From: Gemella massiliensis
Lineage (GTDB): Bacteria; Bacillota; Bacilli; Staphylococcales; Gemellaceae
Direction of reading: 5' to 3'
Length of the DNA: 64,000 bases
Assembly (NCBI RefSeq): GCF_900120125.1
Contig: NZ_LT635545.1
Location: 176,812 to 240,811, forward strand
Shown: positions 1 through 8,212 of the stretch, in pieces
Numbering within the stretch: position 1 is the first letter of the stretch
Layout of the letters: every line of letters begins with the position of its first letter
Made by a program: the position numbers and the translations under genes
The notes under the pieces: model-generated
Database searches by the model: none
Told to the model about the DNA's origin: nothing
What the model saw: the letters and a program-made list of their open reading frames with translations, nothing else

Positions 1-980
1 CAAATAGCCAAAATGAATAATGTATCGGTTAATACTGTTATAAGAACTCTTTATAAATGTAAATCCCATGTAGACATTCTTAACTATAATACCTTACCTG
101 AGTATTTATGCTTTGATGAGTTAAAGTTTACTAAAGATAGTAAAAATGGTATGAGTTTTATTTTTTTAGATGCTTTAACTCATGAGATTATTGATATAGT
201 TGATGGTAGAACTGAGTATATTTTAAATAATTATTTTTCCAGATTTTCTAAAGAGGCTAGAAGTAATGTTAAGGCTATTTGTATTGATATTTATACTCCT
301 TATATGAAGTTGATTAGAAATAAGTTTCCTAATGCTGAAATTGTTATAGATAGGTTTCATATTATTCAAAATGTTAATAGAGAACTTTATTCAAAATGTT
401 AATAGAGAACTTAATAGAACTAGAGTTAAGCTAATGAATATTTACAAAAAACAAAAAGGTATTAATTATACTCTTTTAAAAAATAATTGGAAGTTAATAT
501 TAGAAGATGAAAGTAATGTTACTCATGGTAGGTTTTTCTTTAATAGGAGTTTTAGGAGTTTAGTTACTAGACGTGATATTTTAGATTATTTATTAGGATT
601 AGATTGTAATATTTAAGGCTAGCTATGAGAGAGTTCAGGATATTAGATATGCAATAAGGTATAGAAATGAGTTGGAGTTTAAAGAATTAATTGAAAAATC
701 TACTATCGGTTTATCTGATGGTGTTAGTAAGGCTATTAATACTATGAGAAAACATAAAGAGTATATGCTTAATAGTGTTAGGTATTCTATCTCTAATGGT
801 TCTTTGGAGGGTATTAATAATAAGATAAAGGTTTTAAAGAGAGTTTCTTATGGTTATAATAGCTTTTATAACTTTAGATTACGCATTTTAGTTGTTTCTA
901 GGTTATTTGTTTCTGAGTATAAAAATAATATTTCTTTTAAGGGCGTTTTGAAAAATGCCAAGCAACACTGCATTGCTTAG
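1..980 (+). pseudogene. ISL3-family transposase, frameshifted and 5'-truncated by the window
   Basis: Three consecutive open segments in different frames together read as one ISL3-type transposase. The first runs from the window edge to about 402 and contains an HTH remnant, then CFDELKFTKD, AICIDIYTPYMK and FPNAEIVIDRFH, all typical of the DDE catalytic region. A 25-bp tandem duplication at 363-412 then shifts the frame. The second segment (to 616) contains RSLVTRRDILDYLLGL. A further shift near 614 moves the reading into KASYERVQDIRYAIRYRNEL, which continues into the third segment, ending in SLEGINNKIKVLKRVSYGY near the C terminus. That last block is the conserved glutamate region. At least two frameshifts make an active product unlikely. 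Because reading resumes cleanly after each break, the decay looks recent. Confidence 0.88.
363..412 (+). repeat. 25-bp perfect tandem duplication inside the transposase
   Basis: The unit beginning TATTCAAAATG and ending GAGAACTT occurs twice with no spacer (363-387 and 388-412). As 25 is not a multiple of three, the extra copy changes the reading frame and explains the first break in the transposase. Deleting one copy restores a continuous reading through RFHIIQNVNRELNRTR, which matches the family. Replication slippage is the simplest cause. Confidence 0.95.
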
Positions 981-986
981 CATTTT
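952..986 (+). terminator. Hairpin at the end of the ISL3 transposase
   Basis: AAAATGCCAAGCAA pairs with TTGCTTAGCATTTT across a 7-nt loop, with one mismatch. It overlaps the stop codon and has A and T flanks, so it could terminate in either direction. Confidence 0.6.
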
Positions 987-1001
987 ATCCTTATTTTTTC
1001 T

Positions 1002-1026
1002 CATGCCCCGTATTTGACACAGAGCC
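1002..1026. repeat. Probable right terminal inverted repeat of the ISL3 element
   Basis: This sequence (CATGCCCCG...CACAGAGCC) lies about 20 nt past the transposase stop. Its outward-facing end GGCTCTGTG resembles ISL3-family termini. The matching left repeat is outside the window. Confidence 0.55.
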
Positions 1027-1094
1027 AGTTTTTTTATTTTTAAGGTTAATAAATATTAAAATTACATTCTAAATATTACCCTTAGTTAATAACT

Positions 1095-1382
1095 TTAGCA
1101 ATTTTTCTCCGGATAACGTCTTGCCACATCAATAAGTTTTTCCTTGATTATTTCTTTCGGCTCCACTTTCATATGATAACACATCGCTAATGAATATATA
1201 AGGACATCGGCAAGTTCGTCCTGAACTTCCTTTTTATCAAAATTTTTTTCATCCCATTGAAAATGTTCTAATAATTCCGCCGCCTCTATTGAAATACTTT
1301 TTGCAAAATTTGCCTCACTGTTGTAATCATTCCAGCCACGTTTTTTTCTAAATAATGTAATAATGTCTTTTAATTCTTCCAT
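1095..1382 (-). CDS. MazG-like nucleotide pyrophosphohydrolase
   Basis: This 95-residue protein fits the small all-alpha MazG/RS21-C6-like family, which hydrolyses (d)NTPs to monophosphates and pyrophosphate and is often described as a house-cleaning enzyme. The metal-binding signature is visible as EAAELLEHFQW followed by DELADVLIY (an ExxE...ExxD pattern). The N-terminal RGWNDYNSEANFAKSI is also typical. Its start is preceded by AGGGAG seven bases upstream. It lies 17 bp downstream of ksgA on the same strand and may be co-transcribed with it. The exact substrate cannot be deduced. Confidence 0.82.
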   Translation of the reverse strand: MEELKDIITLFRKKRGWNDYNSEANFAKSISIEAAELLEHFQWDEKNFDKKEVQDELADVLIYSLAMCYHMKVEPKEIIKEKLIDVARRYPEKNC

Positions 1383-1399
1383 GCCAATTCTCCCTTAAT

Positions 1400-2260
1400 T
1401 TATATTAATTTTTTATTTTTCAACTCTGTATACAACTCATAAAACTCTTTTAGTGTTAATGTTTCGCTACGTCTTGTGCTATCTATATTTATATTACTAC
1501 AACTGATTTGAAATTCTAATTTTTTGTCTTTACCGTAACCTGATATTAAATTATTCAATAACGTTTTACGACGTTGAACAAAACAAGATCTAACAAATTT
1601 AAAAAAATCATCCTCTATTTCAAACTCATTTTTCTCTTTCGTCATAATTTTTACAACGGCACTTTCAACATTCGGTGCCGGCACAAAAACTTTCTTAGGC
1701 ACTGTAAATAAATATTCTACATCAGTATAGTAATTCAATAAAATTGTTAAAGAATTATAATCTTTTGTTCCTACTTCGGCACTTAATCTGTTAGCAACTT
1801 CACGTTGCATCATCACAACATATCCATCAATTTTAGTTGTATTTTCTATTAAGTGTGTCAAAATCGGCGTAGTAATATAGTATGGTAAATTTGCTACAAC
1901 CATGATCTGTTTACAATTTGCCATTTTTTCAGTAATAATTGAATCAACATCTACTTTTAATATGTCGTTATTAATAATTTCAACATTAGAATACATAGCC
2001 AACGTTTCCGATAGAATTGGCAATAAACGAGCGTCAATTTCAAACGAAATTACTTTTTTAGCTTTTTTAGCTAATGCTTCCGTTAATGAACCGATACCGG
2101 GACCTATCTCAATGACACCAACATTACTATCTATCCCCGCACCGTCTACTATACGATTTAATATATTAGCATCCACCAAAAAGTTCTGCCCTAAACTTTT
2201 TTTAAAAGTAAAACCATGTTTTTTTAATATTTCAAATGTTTTTTTAGGTGTACCTATCAT
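1400..2260 (-). CDS. ksgA: 16S rRNA (adenine-1518/1519-N6) dimethyltransferase KsgA/RsmA
   Basis: KsgA dimethylates two adjacent adenines in helix 45 of 16S rRNA late in 30S subunit assembly, using S-adenosylmethionine. The 286 residues match the usual family length. Visible motifs are KSLGQNFLVD near the N terminus, the SAM-binding VIEIGPGIGSLTEAL, and the catalytic NLPYYITTPIL. The C-terminal FVQRRKTLLNNL is also conserved. It starts 4 bp after the rnmV stop codon, the order found in Bacillus subtilis and other Bacilli, so the two are almost certainly co-transcribed. A run of AAAGGAT precedes the ATG. Loss of this enzyme commonly gives kasugamycin resistance. Confidence 0.97.
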   Translation of the reverse strand: MIGTPKKTFEILKKHGFTFKKSLGQNFLVDANILNRIVDGAGIDSNVGVIEIGPGIGSLTEALAKKAKKVISFEIDARLLPILSETLAMYSNVEIINNDILKVDVDSIITEKMANCKQIMVVANLPYYITTPILTHLIENTTKIDGYVVMMQREVANRLSAEVGTKDYNSLTILLNYYTDVEYLFTVPKKVFVPAPNVESAVVKIMTKEKNEFEIEDDFFKFVRSCFVQRRKTLLNNLISGYGKDKKLEFQISCSNINIDSTRRSETLTLKEFYELYTELKNKKLI

Positions 2261-2264
2261 CTTT

Positions 2265-2810
2265 TTATCCTTTATTTATTCTGTTCATTTCTTCTATTAA
2301 TCGTTCTTTTTCTATTCCATACATATTTAATTTATTTAATAATTGCTTAGCGTTTGTGTATTCAATATTTAAACATTCACATAATTGTTCACGCAGTATT
2401 TTTGATGTCATTCCCCCAACCAGACCTAATTCAATCAATAATTCATTTGTAATTTCATTTATCGGTTCGGTTAACGGTGTATATAGTTTTTTCAACGCCG
2501 CTACAATATCTTCTTTTTTTGCAGCTTCAATACCGATTTTCCCCTTGCTATCAACCGCTCTTTTGTTTGATATATAAGCGTGCTTTGCTGTTGGAATATT
2601 ATTTGTAATAATACTTCTTATGCGTTTACCTGCATAATCCGGATCCGTTAAAACAATAATACCTCGTGTTTTTTCTAAATATATTAAACGCTCAATCTTT
2701 TTTTTTGTAAGTGCCGAGCCGTTTGTTTCAAACGTATCACAATCAACCGCTTCTTTTACCCGATTGGTATCATCACGACCCTCAACTACTATTATCTCTT
2801 TAATTTTCAT
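2265..2810 (-). CDS. rnmV: Ribonuclease M5
   Basis: RNase M5 performs the final maturation of 5S rRNA in low-GC Gram-positives, cutting both strands of the precursor helix with help from ribosomal protein L18. The 181 residues carry an N-terminal Toprim domain: VVEGRDDTNRVKEAV supplies the catalytic glutamate and VLTDPDYAGKRIR the metal-binding DxD-type motif. A DUF4093-like C-terminal half begins near ELGLVGG. AAGGATAAT lies just before the ATG. It is the first gene of the rnmV-ksgA pair. No tatD-like gene stands upstream, unlike in B. subtilis. Confidence 0.95.
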   Translation of the reverse strand: MKIKEIIVVEGRDDTNRVKEAVDCDTFETNGSALTKKKIERLIYLEKTRGIIVLTDPDYAGKRIRSIITNNIPTAKHAYISNKRAVDSKGKIGIEAAKKEDIVAALKKLYTPLTEPINEITNELLIELGLVGGMTSKILREQLCECLNIEYTNAKQLLNKLNMYGIEKERLIEEMNRINKG

Positions 2811-2889
2811 TATTATTATCCTTAGTAAAATTTATATCTTATTATACCATAGTTACTCTTTTTTGTCCTAAGTAATCATTATTAAACAA

Positions 2890-2926
2890 AAAATCATGAT
2901 TAATTTTTAAGATTAATCATGATTTT
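2890..2926 (-). terminator. Rho-independent terminator downstream of the yitT-like gene
   Basis: A perfect 15-bp stem, AAAATCATGATTAAT paired with ATTAATCATGATTTT, encloses a 7-nt loop. It lies between the end of the YitT-type gene and the start of rnmV, and is T-rich on the minus-strand exit side. Confidence 0.8.
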
Positions 2927-3009
2927 AAAATTTTATTCTTCTAAAAAATAACTACATACTTATAACTTAACATCAACAAAATTCCTCTAAATTTTCGGTT
3001 TTATTAGTA

Positions 3010-3858
3010 TTAATGTATATCTTTTTTCTTGAAGTTTCCACCGCTTACTTCACTTACCGTTCCTATTGATAGAAAAGCATTTTTATCATTTTTGAAAACA
3101 ATTTTTTTAAGTTTAGACTCTTCTATTCGAGTAATAACACAAAAAACAATTTTTGTTTCATGACCTGAGTAACCACCTTCCCCATGAAGTAATGTTACCC
3201 CTCGCCCTAATCTATCTTGAATTTCTTGACTGATGGTTTGATAATTAGCGGAAATAATCATAACAGATTTAGAGTCATTAAGCCCTTCTATAACAATATC
3301 CATTACTTTCGAAGCGATAAAATAACTAATCATTGAATATAGTGCCGCTTCCCATGTAAAGACAAACCCAGATATAATAAAGATAACTATATTAATACCA
3401 AGTACCATTTCCCCTACGGAAATAGGCAGTTTTTTCGTTGCATATATCGAAAACATTTCACTACCGTCAAGTGTCCCGCCATTCCTAATGACAAGTCCAA
3501 CTCCTATACCGAGTATAATACCACCGAAGATACATGCTAAAAACGGATCCGTTACCAACGGTTTATATGGGTGAAACACCGATGTCGCAACGGATAAAAC
3601 CGTAATCCCAAATATAGATGCAATTGCAAAACCTCTACCAATCTGCTTATATCCCAAATATAAAAACGGAATATTTAAAATGAAAATAAACACTCCGAGC
3701 GGTAAAGGTAAATAATGTCTAAAAATAATCGAAATACCTATAACACCACCATCAAGAATATTATTCGGTATTAAGAAAAATTCCAAGCCTGCTGCAAATA
3801 TAACCGAACCTACTATTACACTAATGTACTTTTTTATAAAATCTATTGCATTCTCCAA
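3010..3858 (-). CDS. YitT family membrane protein (DUF161 + DUF2179)
   Basis: This 282-residue integral membrane protein has about five or six hydrophobic segments in its first 200 residues, for example SVIVGSVIFAAGLEFFLIP near the N terminus and GGIILGIGVGLVIRNGG in the middle. The segment GGVIGISII resembles the conserved YitT motif. A soluble C-terminal DUF2179 domain follows (from about 210), containing GRGVTLLHGEGGYSG and VFCVITRIEESKLK. Family members are widespread in Firmicutes, and their transport or signalling role is not established. It ends 15 bp before mutM begins on the same strand, but being downstream of mutM it may share its transcript. Confidence 0.88.
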   Translation of the reverse strand: MENAIDFIKKYISVIVGSVIFAAGLEFFLIPNNILDGGVIGISIIFRHYLPLPLGVFIFILNIPFLYLGYKQIGRGFAIASIFGITVLSVATSVFHPYKPLVTDPFLACIFGGIILGIGVGLVIRNGGTLDGSEMFSIYATKKLPISVGEMVLGINIVIFIISGFVFTWEAALYSMISYFIASKVMDIVIEGLNDSKSVMIISANYQTISQEIQDRLGRGVTLLHGEGGYSGHETKIVFCVITRIEESKLKKIVFKNDKNAFLSIGTVSEVSGGNFKKKDIH

Positions 3859-3873
3859 TATCCAATCTCCTTC

Positions 3874-4734
3874 TTATTTTCTTTTCTGACAAATCGGACA
3901 AAAATAACTCGCTCTACCTTTTATTTCTATCTTCTCAACATTATGACCTATAGGACAATTCTTTTTACCATATATTTGATGAAAATTTTGCATATTTCCT
4001 TCTCCACCGTCAGTATGAACATAATCAGAAATTGTTGAGCCACCTTCTTTAATCGCAAACGCTAAAATATTAACTAATTCTCTAAATAATCCTTTCTTAT
4101 CTGATAAACTAAGTTTATCAGCTGTAGTTAACGGATGAATTTTTCTTCTATATAGCACTTCACAATCATAAATATTACCACAACCGCAAAAAACATTCCC
4201 GTCAAGAAGCAGTGCTTTTATCGATTGTTCTTTATATTTTTTCTCATTCAATTTAGATATAAAATATTGTTCAGTTCCTAAATCAAACGGTTCCGGCGCT
4301 AGATTGTTAAAAGGTTTAAATGTTGTAATATCATCTATATACCTTAACTCTCCAAAACGACGAATATCACTAAACACCAACTTTTCTCCGGTATTTAGAT
4401 TAAAAATAACATGTCGATGTTTATAATAATTCTTATTATCTATTTCCCTTACGTCCTTTACTACAAAAAAAGCTCCCGTCATTCCGAAATGGATAATAAG
4501 ATACCCTTTATCTAAAATAAAATATAAATATTTCCCTCGGCGTACAACGTTATAAATAGTTTTTTTTACAATATTTTTTCTAAATTCCAATAAATCTTGC
4601 TTTACTATTGTTTGCTTACCGGTAGAATGACCATTTTGTACAACTTCGGAAAAAGTTACTTCAATAATTTTCTTTTCTTTTAATTTGTTTTCTAAACCAA
4701 ATTTTATATTTTCAACTTCTGGTAATTCCGGCAT
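3874..4734 (-). CDS. mutM: Formamidopyrimidine-DNA glycosylase (Fpg/MutM) with a variant zinc finger
   Basis: MutM excises oxidised purines such as 8-oxoguanine and FapyG and nicks the abasic site by beta,delta-elimination. The N terminus reads MPELPEVE, giving the catalytic Pro2 and Glu3. The conserved lysine lies in RRGKYLYF, and the HhH-like region includes KALLLDG. The length (286) is typical. The C-terminal zinc finger is unusual. The distal CPIC is intact, but the proximal CxxC pair is replaced by CPIGH, so the ligands would be Cys and His (C-x3-H) unless the finger is non-functional. The gene stands apart from polA and coaE, with which mutM is often clustered. Confidence 0.94.
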   Translation of the reverse strand: MPELPEVENIKFGLENKLKEKKIIEVTFSEVVQNGHSTGKQTIVKQDLLEFRKNIVKKTIYNVVRRGKYLYFILDKGYLIIHFGMTGAFFVVKDVREIDNKNYYKHRHVIFNLNTGEKLVFSDIRRFGELRYIDDITTFKPFNNLAPEPFDLGTEQYFISKLNEKKYKEQSIKALLLDGNVFCGCGNIYDCEVLYRRKIHPLTTADKLSLSDKKGLFRELVNILAFAIKEGGSTISDYVHTDGGEGNMQNFHQIYGKKNCPIGHNVEKIEIKGRASYFCPICQKRK

Positions 4735-4904
4735 AAGAAACTCCTTAATTTTTTATTTCAATACATCTATTTTAAAACATTAGAACAATAATATCAAAAG
4801 ATTTCTACTTATTATTTGGAGCAATTATCTCTTTTTTGTAGATAAATAGATAATTATATAGTATAATAAAAAAGTTAAATGTTTTTTAAAGGGGATAATT
4901 TAGA

Positions 4905-6149
4905 ATGACTGAAAATATGTCAAGACGAGATAGAACTAGACGTCGCTATGAAAATAAGAAAAAAAATAAATTCGGTTTAAAAAGAATAATACTTTCTGTT
5001 ATAGGTTTATTATTATTTGGAACGATTGCTTTTGCAGGATATACACTGTTTAACTTCCATTCTTCCGCTAATAAGGGGTATAAAAAAGCCGATTACCTTT
5101 CTTCTGTGGATCCAAATTTTAAAAAATTCTCGGTATTATTTTTAGGAATTGATGAAAATGACTCTCGTGCAGCTCAAGGGCAAACAAGAGAGGATAGTAG
5201 AACCGATTCTATGATTTTAGCTACTGTAAATAAAGATAAAAAACGTATGGATATGGTTAGTATCCCTAGGGATTCTCTTACTTTAATGCGAGATAAGAAA
5301 GATAATAATACGGAAAATGCTTTTTTCTTTGATAAAATAACTCATGCTCATGCGTACAACGGCGTTCAAGGTACAGTTAATGCAGTAGAAAATTTACTTA
5401 ATACACCTATTAACTTTTATGTATTAATAAACTTTAAAGCATTCGAGCAAACCGTTGATGCTTTTGGCGGAATTGATTTATACGTTCCGTTTGATATGGA
5501 TGAACAAAACGCTAATGGAGAGGCAAATACTATAAAACTTAAAAAAGGTTGGCATACGCTAAGTGGCGCGCAAGCACTCGCTTTTGTACGCAGTCGTTAC
5601 TATGATAGTGATATCGAACGTGGTCAACGACAACTACAAGCTATCCACGCATTAATTGATAAAGCTAAAAGTTTAAATGCTTTAACAAAAATTAACGAAG
5701 TAATTAATATTGCCGGTAATAATGTTGAACACAACTTGGAAACTACACAAATATCTTCAGCAATTAAAATGTTCATTAACGATGATATTGAAATAGTATC
5801 ACACAGAATATCCGGCTATGATGTAATGTATAATGGTGTTTATTACTATTATCCAAAACCAAGTTCTCTATTATACGCTTCTTCGGCATTAAGAAATAAC
5901 TTGGATTTATCATTACCTAATGCTACAGATTTGCTTAATATCTACTACCAAGGTAGAATTGCTATCGGACGCAAGGAATATAGAACAAAAAATCTACTTC
6001 CCGCTTCAAGATACCAACCTATAAGTCTTACTTCTTTAGCACCTGAAGATTTATTGGTTAATCTTCCTGATAGACTATCGGAAGCGGATTTGAAAAATGA
6101 TCCTACTATCAGTAACGAAAATCGTCCGACTATCGATAAAAATAATTAA
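4905..6149 (+). CDS. LytR-CpsA-Psr (LCP) family cell-wall glycopolymer ligase
   Basis: LCP enzymes transfer teichoic acids, capsule or other glycopolymers from undecaprenyl lipid carriers to peptidoglycan on the outer face of the membrane. The protein has 414 residues. A basic cytoplasmic start (MSRRDRTRRRYENKKKNK) leads into one transmembrane segment at roughly 26-48. The LCP domain follows with RTDSMILATVNKD, the MVSIPRDS arginine motif and SGAQALAFVRSRYYDSDIERG, which holds the conserved arginines that contact pyrophosphate. AAAGGGG precedes the ATG. It appears to be monocistronic, with a hairpin and a family-type intergenic hairpin downstream. The polymer it transfers cannot be told from sequence. 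Confidence 0.93.
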   Translation: MTENMSRRDRTRRRYENKKKNKFGLKRIILSVIGLLLFGTIAFAGYTLFNFHSSANKGYKKADYLSSVDPNFKKFSVLFLGIDENDSRAAQGQTREDSRTDSMILATVNKDKKRMDMVSIPRDSLTLMRDKKDNNTENAFFFDKITHAHAYNGVQGTVNAVENLLNTPINFYVLINFKAFEQTVDAFGGIDLYVPFDMDEQNANGEANTIKLKKGWHTLSGAQALAFVRSRYYDSDIERGQRQLQAIHALIDKAKSLNALTKINEVINIAGNNVEHNLETTQISSAIKMFINDDIEIVSHRISGYDVMYNGVYYYYPKPSSLLYASSALRNNLDLSLPNATDLLNIYYQGRIAIGRKEYRTKNLLPASRYQPISLTSLAPEDLLVNLPDRLSEADLKNDPTISNENRPTIDKNN

Positions 6150-6159
6150 CAACAAAAAT

Positions 6160-6188
6160 AAGTTTTATCTAATCTTAAAGATAAACTT
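6160..6188 (+). terminator. Hairpin downstream of the LCP gene
   Basis: AAGTTTTATCT pairs with AGATAAACTT with one bulged base, followed by TTTT. It sits 10 bp past the LCP stop codon. Confidence 0.6.
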
Positions 6189-6252
6189 TTAAAATGCTAA
6201 CTACTCATATAAAACTGTATCATTTACAAACACACAAACGGTATAGTTTTTC

Positions 6253-6306
6253 AGGAGTGGATCTATAAAACTGATTTCTTGAAATCAATATCTTAGATCT
6301 ACTCCT
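6253..6306. repeat. Intergenic hairpin, looser member of a dispersed family
   Basis: AGGAGTGGATCTA pairs with TAGATCTACTCCT (one mismatch), enclosing a 28-nt region with its own CTGATTTC/GAAATCA inner stem. The layout (AGGAG-type arms, an inner GATTTC stem, YTCCT exit) resembles the hairpins at 15913, 47474 and 48883, although its arm sequence differs. It lies between the LCP gene and the YigZ gene and may act as a terminator. Confidence 0.6.
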
Positions 6307-6403
6307 ATTTTGCTACTCTATAATATTGACTTTTTTCAAACATTGTAAGATAATGATTACAAAACTTGATTTAATACTAAAAAACTTATTTATCGGAGAA
6401 CCT

Positions 6404-7036
6404 ATGTCAAAACAATTTATTACAATTAAGGAAAATTCTTATGATGAATTTATCGAAAAAAAATCTACTTTTATAACACATTTAGTACGAATTAATAACG
6501 AAGAAGATGCTAAAACATTTATTCAAAAAATGAGAAAAAAACACTATAATGCAACTCATGTTTGCTCTTGTTATGTTATTGGTGATAATAACGAAATAAC
6601 ACGTGCAAATGATGATGGTGAACCCAGCGGTACTGCCGGAACTCCAATGCTTGATATTTTAGTGAAAAATAATATTAAAAATGTCTGTGCTGTTGTTATT
6701 AGATATTACGGTGGTACAAAATTAGGAACCGGCGGTCTTGTACGTGCCTATAGTGGTGGTGTTATCAACGCTTTAAAAAATTCAACTCTCGTCGAAAGAA
6801 AAAATGCTTTTGAAATAAAAATAGAGTTGGATTATAATCTTAATGGAAAAATAGAATATGAAATTCAAAAAACTAATTTTATCGTAAATCATTTAGATTA
6901 CACTGATAAAATCATTTATACAATATATGTTATACAGGAAGATATTGAAAATTTTAATAATTGGATTGCTGATATTACCAATGGCAAGTATAAAATACTG
7001 TCTTCAAATGAAAAACAACTGGAATTTGAAATATAA
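6404..7036 (+). CDS. YigZ/IMPACT family protein
   Basis: The start is placed at MSKQFITI because CGGAGA lies five bases upstream; a longer reading from 6326 has no such site. The resulting 210 residues match the family. The N-terminal IMPACT (UPF0029) domain contains KSTFITHLVRI, ATHVCSCYVIGD, NDDGEPSGTAGTPML and VIRYYGGTKLGTGGLVRAYS, all strongly conserved. The C-terminal DUF1949 domain begins near residue 140. Eukaryotic IMPACT regulates Gcn2, but the bacterial role is unclear, although the fold suggests RNA or ribosome association. It appears monocistronic. Confidence 0.93.
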   Translation: MSKQFITIKENSYDEFIEKKSTFITHLVRINNEEDAKTFIQKMRKKHYNATHVCSCYVIGDNNEITRANDDGEPSGTAGTPMLDILVKNNIKNVCAVVIRYYGGTKLGTGGLVRAYSGGVINALKNSTLVERKNAFEIKIELDYNLNGKIEYEIQKTNFIVNHLDYTDKIIYTIYVIQEDIENFNNWIADITNGKYKILSSNEKQLEFEI

Positions 7037-7187
7037 GTATATTCCAACACAAAAAATCCTAAAAGTTTGACTGCATAATAAATGAAGCACAGAAAATAAT
7101 TTACTAATCCAAAAATGTTCTTCAATAAATACGAAATTTAAAGGAAAAGATATATAACCACGTGTTGTGTGGTATTTACTTACCAAA

Positions 7188-7226
7188 AAAGATGACTGCT
7201 TTTACATACCAAAAACAGTCATCTTT
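7188..7226. terminator. Terminator at the end of the nup operon
   Basis: AAAGATGACTG pairs perfectly with CAGTCATCTTT over a 17-nt loop, with T-rich flanks on both strands. It sits between the converging YigZ gene and nupQ-like gene, so it could serve both. Confidence 0.75.
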
Positions 7227-7291
7227 AATTTTTTTCAATATAATATAAAGTTTTTTATATTTATCTATTTAATCGTTAACTACTCTCTATT

Positions 7292-8212
7292 TTATCTCAT
7301 ACCCTTATCATAAGGTACTCCAAGTGCCTCAGGAGTAGAAGTTTTCTTAGAAAAGACAATTAAGGCAATAATCGTTGCAACGAACGGAAACATATTCCAA
7401 AACGATACCGGAATCGGTAAATCCGGTGCTAAAATTGAAACTTTTTCCGCAAATACCTTAGTTCCACCAAAGAATAATGATGCTAAAGTTATTGTTATTG
7501 GATTGTACTTACCAAAAATTAAAGCTGCTAATGCCAAGTAACCAAATCCATATACCGTAATTGCTGCATTAAAGCCTTGGCTAAATGTTGTTGCAATAAT
7601 CGCTCCGGCTAATCCTGCTAAACACCCTGATATAAATACCCCGATATAACGATATTTAAAAACATTAAGTCCCAATGAATCACTGGCTTGCGGATTTTCC
7701 CCAACAGAACGAAGTCTTAATCCGAACGGACGTTTATAAATAATATAATAGGTAATAATTACCAACAATATTGCTACCATAACCGTTGGATATACCGTAA
7801 ATTTCCCGACAATTGTATATCTTGGAAAACCGTTAGCTAAAAGTAATTCATATGTTCCGTTAAAATGGTTGACCAAAAATAATGCTATAGCCGGCGTAAT
7901 TAAGTTTATCGCCGTACCGGAGATTACCTGATCCGCTTTTAAATTAATACTGATAAATGCGTGAATAAGCGACATTAAACCACCGCAAAGTGTTGCTATC
8001 AATAAGCAAAGTATTAATTGTGTCATTGTTGGCGAACCGTCAAATGCTGATACCGCTATAAATGAAGCTATAAATGAACCGAAAATTACGAAACCATCAA
8101 GGGCAATGTTAACAACACCACTTTTTTCCGAATAGAAACCACCGATAGCTGCTATTAGAATAGGTGCTGTATATTGTAACATTGAGTCTAATAGTGATAA
8201 TATTGTATCCAT
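7292..8212 (-). CDS. nupQ: Nucleoside ABC transporter permease (NupQ/BmpD-like)
   Basis: This 306-residue permease belongs to the BPD_transp_2 (branched-chain amino acid/ribose type) family and has about eight to nine hydrophobic segments. Recognisable stretches are APILIAAIGGFYSEKSGVVN at the N terminus and LRSVGENPQASDSLGLNV, the cytoplasmic loop that contacts the ATPase. It is the last gene of a three-gene operon and its ATG directly abuts the stop codon of the second permease. In B. subtilis NupOPQ and in Streptococcus BmpCD this pair forms the channel for nucleoside import together with a lipoprotein. The two BMP lipoproteins nearby supply the likely binding component. Substrate assignment is by homology only. 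Confidence 0.88.
   Translation of the reverse strand: MDTILSLLDSMLQYTAPILIAAIGGFYSEKSGVVNIALDGFVIFGSFIASFIAVSAFDGSPTMTQLILCLLIATLCGGLMSLIHAFISINLKADQVISGTAINLITPAIALFLVNHFNGTYELLLANGFPRYTIVGKFTVYPTVMVAILLVIITYYIIYKRPFGLRLRSVGENPQASDSLGLNVFKYRYIGVFISGCLAGLAGAIIATTFSQGFNAAITVYGFGYLALAALIFGKYNPITITLASLFFGGTKVFAEKVSILAPDLPIPVSFWNMFPFVATIIALIVFSKKTSTPEALGVPYDKGMR

Larger units (their letters stand above)
1..1026 (+). mobile_element. Right part of a degenerate ISL3-family insertion sequence
   Basis: The left end lies outside the window. What is visible is a broken transposase reading frame, a terminator-like hairpin over its stop codon, and a terminal sequence ending in CACAGAGCC at about 1026. 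Read from outside inwards this begins GGCTCTGTGTCAAATACGGG, which resembles the ends of ISL3-family elements. The family call comes from the transposase residues. No target duplication can be checked because the other end is missing. Confidence 0.75.
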
